DNA of 64,000 nt from Pelagicoccus sp. SDUM812005 (lineage in GTDB: Bacteria > Verrucomicrobiota > Verrucomicrobiia > Opitutales > Opitutaceae). Positions within the stretch are counted from its first letter, which is position 1. Each line of letters opens with the position of its first letter. The stretch lies in NCBI RefSeq assembly GCF_031127875.1, contig NZ_JARXIA010000012.1:62001-126000 (forward strand), given 5' to 3'. Shown here in pieces: positions 55,033 through 63,729 of the stretch. Made by a program: the position numbers and the translations under genes. The notes under the pieces are model-generated. The model searched no databases. It was not told the origin of the DNA and saw only the letters and a program-made list of their open reading frames with translations.

Positions 55033-56664
55033 ATGAGCAAGAAACAACTCGTGTTCGACGAATCAGCCCGCAAGAAGATCCTAAAGGGCGTCGAAACCCT
55101 AGCCAACGCCGTTAAGGTCACCATGGGCCCCAAAGGTCGCAACGTCCTCATCGGCAAAAAATTCGGAGCCCCCAAGTCCACCAAGGACGGCGTGACCGTA
55201 GCCAAGGAGATCGAGCTCTCCGACCCCTACGAAAACATGGGCGCCCAGCTGGCCCGCGAAGTCGCGTCCAAGACCGCCGACTCGGCAGGCGACGGCACCA
55301 CCACCGCAACCGTGCTCGCCCACGCCATCTACAAGGAAGGCATCAAGTCGGTCGCCGCCGGCTCCAACCCGATCTACCTCAAGCGCGGCATCGACCAAGC
55401 CTCCGAGGTTTTGGTCGAAAGCCTGCACAAGCTCTCCAAGGAAGTCTCCAGCAACGATGAGATCCGCCAAGTCGCAACCGTCTCCGCAAACTGGGACTCG
55501 GAGATCGGCAACATCATTGCCGACGCCATGGAAAAGGTCGGCAAGGACGGCACCATCACCGTCGAAGAAGCCAAGTCCATGGAAACCACGCTCGACGTGG
55601 TGGAGGGCATGCAGTTCGACAAAGGCTTCCTAAGCCCCTACTTCTGCACGGACGCCGAGGCTCAGGAAGCTGTATTGGAAAATCCATACATCCTCTGCTT
55701 CGAGAAGAAGATCAGCAACCTCAAGGACCTGCTCCCGCTGCTCCAAGAGGTTTCGAAGCAGGGCAAGCCGCTGCTCATCATCGCCGAGGACATCGAAGGC
55801 GAAGCCCTTGCCACCCTCGTGGTCAACAAGATCCGCGGCACCCTCGACGTAGCCGCCGTCAAGGCCCCCGGCTTCGGCGACCGCCGCAAGGCTATGATGC
55901 AAGACATCGCCATCCTCACCGGCGGCAAGTTCATCACCGAAGACCTCGGCATTAAGCTCGAAAGCGTTAAGCTCGACGATCTCGGCAGCGCCAAGCGGGT
56001 CACCATCACCAAGGAAGATACCACCATCATCGAAGGGGCCGGCTCCAAGTCCGACATCGAAGGTCGCGTCAAACAGATCCGCCGCCAGATCGAGGAAACG
56101 ACCTCCGACTACGACCGCGAAAAGCTGCAGGAACGCCTGGCCAAGCTCGCTGGCGGCGTAGCCGTCATCAACGTCGGAGCCGCCACGGAGCCCGAGCTCA
56201 AGGAAAAGAAGGACCGGGTGGACGATGCGCTCCACGCGACCCGAGCCGCCGTCGACGAAGGCATCCTTCCCGGTGGTGGCGTCGCCCTGCTCCGCGCCGC
56301 TGCCGCTCTCGACGAATCCATCGCCAAGATGGACGAGGGCGACCCGAAGCAAGGCGCCCGCATCGTGCGCCGCGCCATCGAGGCCCCCCTCCGCCAGCTC
56401 TGCGAAAACGCTGGCGTGGAGGGCGCCTCCATCGTCATCGAAGTCCTCAAGCGCAAGGACAACGAAGGCTACAACGTGGCCACTGGCCAGTACGAGGACC
56501 TCGTCAAGGCCGGCGTGGTCGACCCAACCAAGGTCACCCGCCAAGCCCTGCAGAACGCTGCCAGCATCGCCGGCCTTCTCCTCACCACGGACTGCATGAT
56601 CACCGAAGTGCCGGAGAAGAAGAAGGAGACAGCTCCTGCCGGAGGCGAGGACTTCGACTACTAA
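55033..56664 (+). CDS. groEL: Chaperonin GroEL
   Basis: Sixty-kDa chaperonin, 543 residues. Equatorial ATP-binding motifs [34 protein letters not shown] and [20 protein letters not shown], with the catalytic Asp in [17 protein letters not shown], apical domain [14 protein letters not shown], and VEEGIxPGGG-like [16 protein letters not shown] near residue 405. The C-terminus ends [14 protein letters not shown], not the Gly-Gly-Met repeat of E. coli. A Shine-Dalgarno GGAGG lies ahead of the ATG, and a strong terminator follows. Confidence 0.98.
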   Translation: MSKKQLVFDESARKKILKGVETLANAVKVTMGPKGRNVLIGKKFGAPKSTKDGVTVAKEIELSDPYENMGAQLAREVASKTADSAGDGTTTATVLAHAIYKEGIKSVAAGSNPIYLKRGIDQASEVLVESLHKLSKEVSSNDEIRQVATVSANWDSEIGNIIADAMEKVGKDGTITVEEAKSMETTLDVVEGMQFDKGFLSPYFCTDAEAQEAVLENPYILCFEKKISNLKDLLPLLQEVSKQGKPLLIIAEDIEGEALATLVVNKIRGTLDVAAVKAPGFGDRRKAMMQDIAILTGGKFITEDLGIKLESVKLDDLGSAKRVTITKEDTTIIEGAGSKSDIEGRVKQIRRQIEETTSDYDREKLQERLAKLAGGVAVINVGAATEPELKEKKDRVDDALHATRAAVDEGILPGGGVALLRAAAALDESIAKMDEGDPKQGARIVRRAIEAPLRQLCENAGVEGASIVIEVLKRKDNEGYNVATGQYEDLVKAGVVDPTKVTRQALQNAASIAGLLLTTDCMITEVPEKKKETAPAGGEDFDY

Positions 56665-56700
56665 GCATCTAACCCGCGCTACAAACTACCAAACCAGCAA

Positions 56701-56736
56701 AAGGGCCACCCTCCTCGGGGTGGCCCTCTTTACTTT
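56701..56736 (+). terminator. Rho-independent terminator of groESL
   Basis: AGGGCCACC / GGTGGCCCT stem with a short loop followed by CTTTACTTT, 37 bases after the groEL stop. Confidence 0.88.
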
Positions 56737-56970
56737 CAGAGCGCCCTACGAAAAGCCGAGGCGACAAGAGGCCCCCATTCGCGGTCTCCACTCCCCTTCA
56801 GCCCATGAGTCACCCTGACTCATCCCAGTGCGCAATCGACACAGGAGCGTGCAGCCACAACCACACAACTATCTGTTTTTACGAGACTTACAGCACACGC
56901 ACAACTGGCATCCGCTATGCAGATTCATGCCTGCAGTTTTGCCAACATTCAGATGGGTACTAACAATCAA

Positions 56971-56978
56971 AAAGGAGG
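56971..56978 (+). promoter_or_regulatory. Strong ribosome binding site of the small heat-shock gene
   Basis: AAAGGAGG nine bases before ATG 56987. This decides the start: an upstream in-frame ATG at 56828 has no such site and the added residues lack family homology. Confidence 0.85.
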
Positions 56979-56986
56979 AACGAAAA

Positions 56987-57484
56987 ATGACGAACCAACT
57001 AATACCGCAGAACTGGAAGGAATCGTTGAGTGAACTCCGCGAGGAAATCGGCGAAACCGTGGACCGCTGGATTTCGCGACTGAAACCCGAACAGCGCAAG
57101 GAGGCCAAAGACGCCCTCGCCAAGGAGGATCCGTTTTGGAACCCTATTCGCTTCGGGGACGGCCCCCGCGTCGAGATGGAAGAAAGCGAAGACGCCATCA
57201 AGGTCGTCGCTGAACTCCCTGGCCTCGCCAAGGAGGACTTCCAAGTCGATCTCGACGACCGCTACCTAACCATCCGAGGAGAAAAGAGCGGCCGCAGCGA
57301 ACGCAAGGAGGGCCACCTGCATATCAGCGAGTGCAGCTACGGCTCGTTCACGCGGGTCATCCCGCTCCCCTGCGAAGTCGATCGAGACAAAGCTAAAGCC
57401 AAGTACAAGCACGGCGAACTGCGTCTCGTCCTGCCAAAAACTGAATCCGCCAAGGCTCGTCGTATCGAAATATCAGTTGAATAA
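56987..57484 (+). CDS. Hsp20/alpha-crystallin small heat-shock protein
   Basis: ATP-independent holdase of 165 residues. The N-terminal 60 residues are helical and charged. The alpha-crystallin domain runs from PRVEMEESEDAIKVVAELPGLAKEDFQVDLDDRYLTIRGEK to the end, with the family sequence SYGSFTRVIPLP and YKHGELRLVLPK. There is no clear C-terminal IxI motif beyond IEI, the last residues. Its location next to groESL fits a heat-stress set, though it has its own ribosome site and an upstream terminator. Confidence 0.95.
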   Translation: MTNQLIPQNWKESLSELREEIGETVDRWISRLKPEQRKEAKDALAKEDPFWNPIRFGDGPRVEMEESEDAIKVVAELPGLAKEDFQVDLDDRYLTIRGEKSGRSERKEGHLHISECSYGSFTRVIPLPCEVDRDKAKAKYKHGELRLVLPKTESAKARRIEISVE

Positions 57485-57572
57485 AGATCGCCGAACCAAA
57501 CTTCGGGAGATCGCCCCTCAAGGGTGCAAAAGCGTATTCTAATCATCGATACGCAAATGGGATGGAGGAACT

Positions 57573-58100
57573 ATGAATATCGTTAAAAAACTGACCGTGG
57601 CTTCAATGCTGTGCGCGATCGTCGCGACTCCAAGTTTCGCAGTGGCGAAAACGGAACGCGACACAATCCGGGTTTCGTTTCACGAACCCAGCCGCTACGC
57701 AGACATCGACTACGATGGCATGAACAGCGAAAAGGGACACCAATTGGTGTTCGAGCAAATCCGCTCGGTTTTCGCCGAGACGGCCCACCACTGGCTGCCG
57801 CCCAGCTATCAACTGGAGGTAACCGTGCTCGATATCGACTTGGCTGGCGAATACGAGCCACACCGTGGAGCCAACTTCCCCAGGGTCATCAAGGAGATCT
57901 ACAGTCCGCGGATAAAGTTCGACTACCGCGTGCTCGATGCCGACGGGGAGATCGTCCGCGAGGGCTCAGAAACCCTCCGCAACGACTCCTTCCTTTCGGA
58001 TCCTACGCGAGCCATCAAAGGCAACCAAGAAGTCGCTTACGACGTCTCGCAACTGATCAGAGACTGGGGTAGCAAGATGAAGAGAGACAAACTCTCTTAG
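57573..58100 (+). CDS. DUF3016 domain protein, periplasmic
   Basis: Exported protein of 175 residues. Signal peptide MNIVKKLTVASMLCAIVATPSFA, then the DUF3016 signature VSFHEPSRYADIDYDG, LPPSYQLEVTVLDIDLAGEYEP and FDYRVLDADGEIVREGSETLRNDSFL. The family is of unknown function and mostly known from gamma-proteobacteria. A clear Shine-Dalgarno (GGAGG) precedes ATG 57573. A perfect terminator follows, so it is a single-gene unit or ends a transcript from the heat-shock gene. Confidence 0.9.
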   Translation: MNIVKKLTVASMLCAIVATPSFAVAKTERDTIRVSFHEPSRYADIDYDGMNSEKGHQLVFEQIRSVFAETAHHWLPPSYQLEVTVLDIDLAGEYEPHRGANFPRVIKEIYSPRIKFDYRVLDADGEIVREGSETLRNDSFLSDPTRAIKGNQEVAYDVSQLIRDWGSKMKRDKLS

Positions 58101-58124
58101 GACATAATATATAAAACAAAGACC

Positions 58125-58160
58125 GGCTCCGGATACGTAAGAATCCGGAGCCCATTTTTT
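58125..58160 (+). terminator. Rho-independent terminator after the DUF3016 gene
   Basis: Perfect ten-base stem GGCTCCGGAT / ATCCGGAGCC with an eight-base loop and a T6 run. Confidence 0.93.
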
Positions 58161-58291
58161 AGTTTCGAACGCTCTAGGGAATTCCCTCAAACCGGGTCGC
58201 CAGTTTCTGAATACACCGGCGAAATCGATCCCCCTGGCGCCCGTCCTCGGAAGCCACCGCAACTTGACGAATATGCTAGAGTCGTAGGCGT

Positions 58292-59995
58292 ATGGTCGCA
58301 CTAGATTATTTGATCGTGGGCGCTTATCTGGCAGGACTGCTCGCCTGCGGCATCCTACTGGCCCGCAAAGCGAGCAAGGGCTCCGAAGCCTATTTCCTGG
58401 GCGACCGCAACTTGCCGTGGTGGGCCCTCGGGGCCTCTGGCATGTCGAGCAACCTCGATGCAGCGGGCACCATGACCATCGTGACGCTGCTCTACTTGTT
58501 TGGCGTACACGGCTTCTTCATCGAAATGCGCGGAGGAGTCGTGCTGCCGATCGCGGTCTTCCTGGCCTTCATGGGGAAATGGCATCGACGCAGCGGCGTG
58601 GTCACCACTGCGGAGTGGATGCAGCTACGCTTCGGGACCGGGTTTGGCGGAAAAGCGGCGCGGGCCCTAGCGGCCCTCACCTACTTGGCCATCACGGTCG
58701 GCATGATCGTCTTCTTCCTCGCCGCGGCAGGCAAGTTTCTGGCGACCTTGCTGCCATTCGACGCCACGACCTGCTCCGTGGCGATGGCGTCCATTGCCCT
58801 GGTCTACACCTTAATGAGCGGACTCTACGGAGTCGTTTGGACCGATGTTTTCCAAGGATTCCTCATCGCCGGAGCCGCCATCTACGTCGCCATCCGCGGA
58901 GCCTTGCTATTGGACGCGGACCTCATCTCCAATTGGGAAGCCGCCCGTTACAACACCCTGCTGCCCCTGCTATCCGACAAAGGCTTGGGCGAATACGAAT
59001 GCTTCATCGCCTTCCTGCTTGCGTGGATCGCTAAGGGCTTGATCGAGGGACTCGGCGGAAGCGGCGGTTCCGCCTACATGGCCCAGCGCTTCTACGCGGC
59101 TCGCTCCGATCGGGAGTGCCAAAAGGTAGGCATGCTGTGGATCGCCCTCTTCTCCTTCCGTTGGCCCATGGCCCTCGGATTCGCCATCATCGGCATCGCT
59201 CTCGGGATCGGAGGGGAAGATCCGGAACGCCTGCTGCCCCAAGTTTTGATGTCCGACGTATTCCCGGACGGGATACGCGGACTGACCATCGCCGCACTAT
59301 TGGCCGCTTCGATGTCCACCTTCGACTCCACCATCAACGCCGGCGCCTCCTACGCGACTCGAGACCTGCTGGTGCCGCTCTTTCCGAAGGCCAGCGAACG
59401 AATGCAAGTGTGGTTTGGATACGCAGCGTCCACCGTCATCGTAGCCCTCGGCCTCGCCATCGCGCTCCTGGGCGTGGAATCGATCGTGGACGTTTGGGTG
59501 GTGATCGTCATTCAGCTCTTCCCCGCATTTCTAGCGCCCTTCGCACTACGCTGGTTTTGGGGACGGTTCACCGGAGAAGGCTTCAGCGCCGGCATCCTTG
59601 CCGGATTCGCGACCTCAGCCTGGCTGGCCTTTTCGGAGACGGGCCAAACGCTCAACGAGGTCGAAACGCTGGCTGCGGTGATCGCCGTCTCGTTCCTAGC
59701 CTGCGTCGCCGGCACCTACCTATCCCGCCCCACCGACCAGCGGGTCTTGCAGCAATTCTACAAGAAGACCCGCCCCAACGGCCTCTGGCCAGCCTCTTGG
59801 AAACGAGACCACCTCGCCGAGCTGCGTACCAATTGGCTCCGCCTCCTCGCCGCTCTTACGTGGCAAATATCAACCTTCATGCTACCCATGATGCTTGTAT
59901 TGAAAAAATGGGGATACGCAGGGATCCTAGCGTTGGTCTGGACCCTATCCTTTCTCGCTCTAAGGCAAATGCAGGAGCGAGACGAGCCAGCCTAA
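58292..59995 (+). CDS. Sodium:solute symporter (SSS family)
   Basis: Integral membrane Na+-coupled importer of 567 residues with about 14 helices. It begins LDYLIVGAYLAGLLACGILLARKASKGSEAYFLGDRNLPWWALGASGMSSNLDAAGTM, the usual SSS N-terminus with the Na2-site helix. LYGVVWTDVFQGFLIAGAAIYV and LLAASMSTFDSTINAGASYATRDL, with the conserved Ser/Thr of helix 8, follow. Substrate is not predictable from the sequence; sugars, proline and similar solutes are typical. The ATG follows a 131-bp gap. Its stop overlaps the convergent COG0523 gene by four bases. Confidence 0.93.
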   Translation: MVALDYLIVGAYLAGLLACGILLARKASKGSEAYFLGDRNLPWWALGASGMSSNLDAAGTMTIVTLLYLFGVHGFFIEMRGGVVLPIAVFLAFMGKWHRRSGVVTTAEWMQLRFGTGFGGKAARALAALTYLAITVGMIVFFLAAAGKFLATLLPFDATTCSVAMASIALVYTLMSGLYGVVWTDVFQGFLIAGAAIYVAIRGALLLDADLISNWEAARYNTLLPLLSDKGLGEYECFIAFLLAWIAKGLIEGLGGSGGSAYMAQRFYAARSDRECQKVGMLWIALFSFRWPMALGFAIIGIALGIGGEDPERLLPQVLMSDVFPDGIRGLTIAALLAASMSTFDSTINAGASYATRDLLVPLFPKASERMQVWFGYAASTVIVALGLAIALLGVESIVDVWVVIVIQLFPAFLAPFALRWFWGRFTGEGFSAGILAGFATSAWLAFSETGQTLNEVETLAAVIAVSFLACVAGTYLSRPTDQRVLQQFYKKTRPNGLWPASWKRDHLAELRTNWLRLLAALTWQISTFMLPMMLVLKKWGYAGILALVWTLSFLALRQMQERDEPA

Positions 59996-61218
59996 CTCCC
60001 CTCCAGTCGCTCGCCCCGATCCTCCCGAAGGCGGAAGCTGCGAAGGGCGCTTTCGATTTTTTCCCGATCGAGATCGATGCCGATAAAAACGATCTCCTGG
60101 CGGCGGTCGCCCGTCTTCGCATCCCACCGTAGCCACTCCTCCGCGGGGATTCGCGAGCGGTCGATCTCGCCGCTCTCCAGCAAGGCCTGCCTCCACTTTC
60201 CGAGATGGTCGAAGCGCAGCGAATCGCCCGCGAGCGAGAGGTAGCCCATCCGGTCCGGTTCCCGGTCCGTCCACACGAATCCCTTGGCCCGCAGCAAGCC
60301 GGGTATCGAGCTCCGCAAGAACGCCAGCAGCTTGCCATGCGACACAGGAAACCTCGCTCGAAACACAAACGCCTCCAACCCGAAGTCGCTATGCCGGTGG
60401 GCCTTCGCCGACTCGCCCGTCCCCGCTCCCTCGCCTTTCGCAAACTCCAGATCGCAGCGCGAGCGCTTGAAAGCGGTGGATACATCGAAGCGCTCCCCAT
60501 CCAGCAAGGCGTCCCAATCAACGCGACCTTCGCGGACCGCCAGCACCTCCGCCTCCGGACACAAGGCAGCGAGGGCTCGGCGGGAGCGGAGCAAGGCCTC
60601 CTGCTCGACGAGGTCCACCTTGTTCAGAACGATCACGTTCGCCGCCTCCACCTGCAAGGCGAGCAACTCGCTCAGCGGCCGACGCGGATCCGAGAGGAGC
60701 ATCAGCGAACGGCGTACCGGAGTGTAGGCCTCCTCGACCTTCTTCACCCACCATCCAGCGTCGACCACCGTAACCAAATTTACGATACGAACCAAATCCA
60801 AGGGAGAAACGCCGTTCGCGTCCCGAGCCACCAAACTCCCCACAACGCCTTGCGGCTCCGCGATCCCCGTCGCCTCGACGAGGATGACCTCGGGCTTCCT
60901 TTCAGCCAGCTTGACTACCGCTTCGCCAAAAGCTCCCCGCATGCCGCAGCAAATGCAGCCGTTGCTAAGCTCCACCACATCGCCAGCCGACCGCGCCTCC
61001 AGCTGGGCGACCTCCTGAGCCAGGGCCGCGTCGATATTTACCTCCCCCACATCGTTGACCAAGGCTGCGATCCGACGCCCCTTCGCCTCCCTGAGAAGAT
61101 GGTTGAGCACGGTCGTCTTGCCAGCTCCTAGGAATCCGCCCAAAACGACGAGAGGGATACGCCCGTCAGACGCATCCCTACCGCTATTCGTATCACTCGT
61201 GCTGGCGAGGTCTCCCAC
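59992..61218 (-). CDS. COG0523-family (CobW-like) GTPase, probable zinc metallochaperone
   Basis: GTP-binding metal chaperone of 408 residues. Walker A is LGGFLGAGKTTVLNHLL, the metal-binding CxCC motif is NGCICCGMRG, followed by VILVEATGIAEP and NKVDLVEQEALL. The C-terminal CobW domain begins about residue 290 (HRHSDFGLEAFVFRARFPVSHGKLLAFLRS) with His residues. It starts at GTG 61218, twelve bases after the His-rich TonB receptor stops, so the two form an operon. The neighbour suggests zinc rather than cobalamin (inference). Confidence 0.93.
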   Translation of the reverse strand: MGDLASTSDTNSGRDASDGRIPLVVLGGFLGAGKTTVLNHLLREAKGRRIAALVNDVGEVNIDAALAQEVAQLEARSAGDVVELSNGCICCGMRGAFGEAVVKLAERKPEVILVEATGIAEPQGVVGSLVARDANGVSPLDLVRIVNLVTVVDAGWWVKKVEEAYTPVRRSLMLLSDPRRPLSELLALQVEAANVIVLNKVDLVEQEALLRSRRALAALCPEAEVLAVREGRVDWDALLDGERFDVSTAFKRSRCDLEFAKGEGAGTGESAKAHRHSDFGLEAFVFRARFPVSHGKLLAFLRSSIPGLLRAKGFVWTDREPDRMGYLSLAGDSLRFDHLGKWRQALLESGEIDRSRIPAEEWLRWDAKTGDRRQEIVFIGIDLDREKIESALRSFRLREDRGERLEGS

Positions 61219-61230
61219 TTCCGCAGAGTC

Positions 61231-63423
61231 CTAGAAACTCGTACGCAAGCCAAGCCTCAAACTGCGTCCCGGCATCGGAGCGAGGTCCTTCAGGAACGAG
61301 GTATGCGGGCGAGCTTCCTCGTCGCTCAGATTCGTACCCACCACGAAAACATCCACCGCAGCGGTATCAGTTTCATACATACGATAGCGAGCATCCGCGC
61401 TCCATAGCGTATAGCTATCGGTCGGCAGCTGATTCGGTCCCAAGTGGGACGCGCCATCATTCCACTGCCCCTCGGCGCCCCACAGCCAAGGTCCCGCTAC
61501 GTATTCGTAGCGCAAGCCGACGCGACGCGTGGGAATGCGTGGGAGATTGGTGCCGAAACTCTCGTTGGTCGCCCGGATCTGGTCGTAGAGAAAATCGATA
61601 TGCATGGCCCGATCCGCTTCGTCGATCAAGTGATAGCGAAGATCCACCTCGAAACCGTAGAACTTCGCGTCAGCCGCGATGGCCCGATACACGTTCAAGC
61701 CGTCCGTATCCAATTCTCCATACAGCTCTTCAACCGCTTCGTGATCCAGGTACTGCAAATAAACATAGTCGCTGAAGTCGGAATAAAACGCGGTGATCTC
61801 CCCCGTAATCCTTCCCGCCGTCAGACGATAGGAAAGGTCGAGACTCGCAGACGACTCCTCCCCGATAGAAGCGTCGCCAATCTCGAAGCTCTGGGTGCCG
61901 ACGTGCGGGCCGAAGGCGAACAGCTCGCTCGCATTGGGAGCCCGCTCCGCATACACTAGGTTGGCGGAGACGACCGACCTCTCGTCCAGGCGACGCACGA
62001 AGCCCGCCGAAGCGTTGACCGTATCGAAACTCCTATTGGCCAGCTCCTCGTCGACCGGATCGATCTCCACGCTCTCCAAACGAGCGCCGAACTCCCACGC
62101 GCCCCAACCCCGATTGAGCCGCTCCATCGCGAAGATACCGTATTGAGCCGTCTCGGAACTGGGAATGAAAGCTTCCTCTCCCACGGCCGCAAAATCGTCA
62201 ACCTTCGCCTGTACGCCTAGGGCCCCGGTGAGATTGCCAATGGGGCTGTGCACGCCCGTAAGCCGCAGCTCGTACCCATCCCGATCGAAAACGGTGCCCA
62301 CGACCTCGCCTTCGAGCTCGGCATGGCGGTAGTCGCCGAACGTCAGGTCCATCTCCAGGCTCTCCAAGAAATCGACCGGATCGATCAACTCGCCGCGCAC
62401 CGTGAAGCGCGACTGGTCAAGGTCGATGACGACCGTCTCCTCGCCATGCTCCTCGTGCTCCTCTTCCTCCTCATGCGCTTCATCCTCGTCATGCTCCTCT
62501 TCGTGAGCGTGAGCATGTGAGTGACCTGGGACGCCATAGTCGCTCGCGTATTCAGAATAGGATACAGCCAAGCTCCCGCGCTCGCCAAACCAAGCCAAGC
62601 CCAGGTAGCCCGAGCGCGTGTCTACGAAACTGTTTTCCAGAACGCCGAAGACCTCCTCGTCCTCCTCGTGCTCGTGGTGCTCGTCTTCCTCCGCTTCGTC
62701 CCCTTCGTGCTCATGCTCCTCGCCTTCCTCGTGCTCATGCTCGTGCTCCTCCGCTTCCATTTGGTAGAAGGACTCCGCGAAGCCCGGAATCTCGAAATCG
62801 TTCGACTGGCGATCCAGGAAGCCCGCGCTCCAAGCGAAATCGCCCTGCCCGCCCTGCAAGGCGAGACCGAAGGACTTTTCATCGGAAACCGAACCGTAAG
62901 ACGTCTCGATCTGACCGCTCAGCGGCCGCAAAGCCCGCTCCCGCGGCAGTTCCTTGCCGATCACATTGATCACGCCGCCGATCGCCGCGTTTCCGTAGAG
63001 CAGCGACGCCGGCCCGCGCACCACCTCGATGTCATCGGCGAACAAGGGCTCGATGCTCACGCCATGGTCAGGGCTCGTCTGCGAAACGTCGAAGCTGTCC
63101 GTACCCTGATTTAGGATACGAATGCGATCTCCGTCGAATCCGCGAATGACCGGACGCCCGGCCCCCGGGCCGTAGTAGGTCGAGCGAATCCCCGGCTCGC
63201 CCGACAAGGTCGCCCCCAGCGAAGACTCGACCGAGCGCTTCAGCGCCTCGCCCGTCAATTCGCCCGTCGGAACCACCAGTTCCTCCTTACGCTCCACGAA
63301 AGGGCTCGCCGTCACCACGATCGGGTCCAAGTCGACCGCATCGCTATCCTTGCGAGCCTGTCCATATCCAAGCCCCGCAGCCAGCAGAGCAGTCGTTGCC
63401 AAAAAGTACCGAGTTGGTCTCAT
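61231..63423 (-). CDS. TonB-dependent receptor with His/Glu-rich loops, probable zinc uptake (ZnuD-like)
   Basis: Outer-membrane receptor of 730 residues. Signal peptide MRPTRYFLATTALLAAGLGYG, then the plug domain with PTGELTGEALKRSVESSLGATLSGEPG, PVIRGFDGDRIRILNQG and DDIEVVRGPASLLYGNAAIGGVINV. Two loops are packed with His and acidic residues: about residues 222-259 (EEHEHEHEEGEEHEHEGDE...) and 298-333 (HSHAHAHEEEHDEDEAHEE...). Such loops occur in ZnuD zinc receptors and probably capture Zn2+ (inference). The C-terminus ends with Phe. The ATG is at 63423; a TTG at 63429 is less likely. It forms an operon with the COG0523 GTPase. Confidence 0.95.
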   Translation of the reverse strand: MRPTRYFLATTALLAAGLGYGQARKDSDAVDLDPIVVTASPFVERKEELVVPTGELTGEALKRSVESSLGATLSGEPGIRSTYYGPGAGRPVIRGFDGDRIRILNQGTDSFDVSQTSPDHGVSIEPLFADDIEVVRGPASLLYGNAAIGGVINVIGKELPRERALRPLSGQIETSYGSVSDEKSFGLALQGGQGDFAWSAGFLDRQSNDFEIPGFAESFYQMEAEEHEHEHEEGEEHEHEGDEAEEDEHHEHEEDEEVFGVLENSFVDTRSGYLGLAWFGERGSLAVSYSEYASDYGVPGHSHAHAHEEEHDEDEAHEEEEEHEEHGEETVVIDLDQSRFTVRGELIDPVDFLESLEMDLTFGDYRHAELEGEVVGTVFDRDGYELRLTGVHSPIGNLTGALGVQAKVDDFAAVGEEAFIPSSETAQYGIFAMERLNRGWGAWEFGARLESVEIDPVDEELANRSFDTVNASAGFVRRLDERSVVSANLVYAERAPNASELFAFGPHVGTQSFEIGDASIGEESSASLDLSYRLTAGRITGEITAFYSDFSDYVYLQYLDHEAVEELYGELDTDGLNVYRAIAADAKFYGFEVDLRYHLIDEADRAMHIDFLYDQIRATNESFGTNLPRIPTRRVGLRYEYVAGPWLWGAEGQWNDGASHLGPNQLPTDSYTLWSADARYRMYETDTAAVDVFVVGTNLSDEEARPHTSFLKDLAPMPGRSLRLGLRTSF

Positions 63424-63431
63424 CCCCAACT

Positions 63432-63450
63432 AATGCAAGTGTCTTGCGTT
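63432..63450. promoter_or_regulatory. Palindrome upstream of the zinc-receptor gene (possible Fur/Zur-family site)
   Basis: AATGCAAGTGTCTTGCGTT, arms AAYGCAAG/CTTGCRTT with one mismatch, 9-27 bases upstream of ATG 63423. Placement fits an operator controlling the zinc operon; which regulator binds is not shown by the sequence. Confidence 0.4.
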
Positions 63451-63471
63451 ATAAATCAAGCCTTATCGCTA

Positions 63472-63486
63472 TTTATTTGCAATAAA
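63472..63486. promoter_or_regulatory. AT-rich palindrome upstream of the zinc-receptor gene
   Basis: TTTATTTGCAATAAA, six-base arms perfectly inverted around a TGC centre, about 50 bases upstream of the start codon in the expected promoter area. Could be an operator half of the same regulator or a promoter element. Confidence 0.3.
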
Positions 63487-63539
63487 CCGCACAAGCCATC
63501 CCCTTCGACCGATACGGCCCCCAATTTACCTCAAGCCTC

Positions 63540-63690
63540 GCAATTCAGGAACCCTCACCAATCTCAACCCGATCTGAGCCATCTGTGGTAAAAAATCTCC
63601 CGCTGCAGGATCATTCGCGTAACTTCGCGTCCATTCGCGGTTACAAAGAAAAAAATCCACTTCCCCGGTCCGCTTCGACCTTCGCGCAAA
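63540..63690. repeat. Short intergenic repetitive sequence
   Basis: Contains ATCTGAGCCATCTGTGG (also near 34.6 kb) and the internal direct repeats ATTCGCGTAA, CTTCGCGTCC, ATTCGCGGTT. It looks like intergenic filler of a repeat family; a frame on the minus strand through it is not credible. Copy number elsewhere cannot be seen. Confidence 0.35.
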
Positions 63691-63729
63691 AGATACAATC
63701 TTATACCCAATAACTTTCGCCACTCCTCT

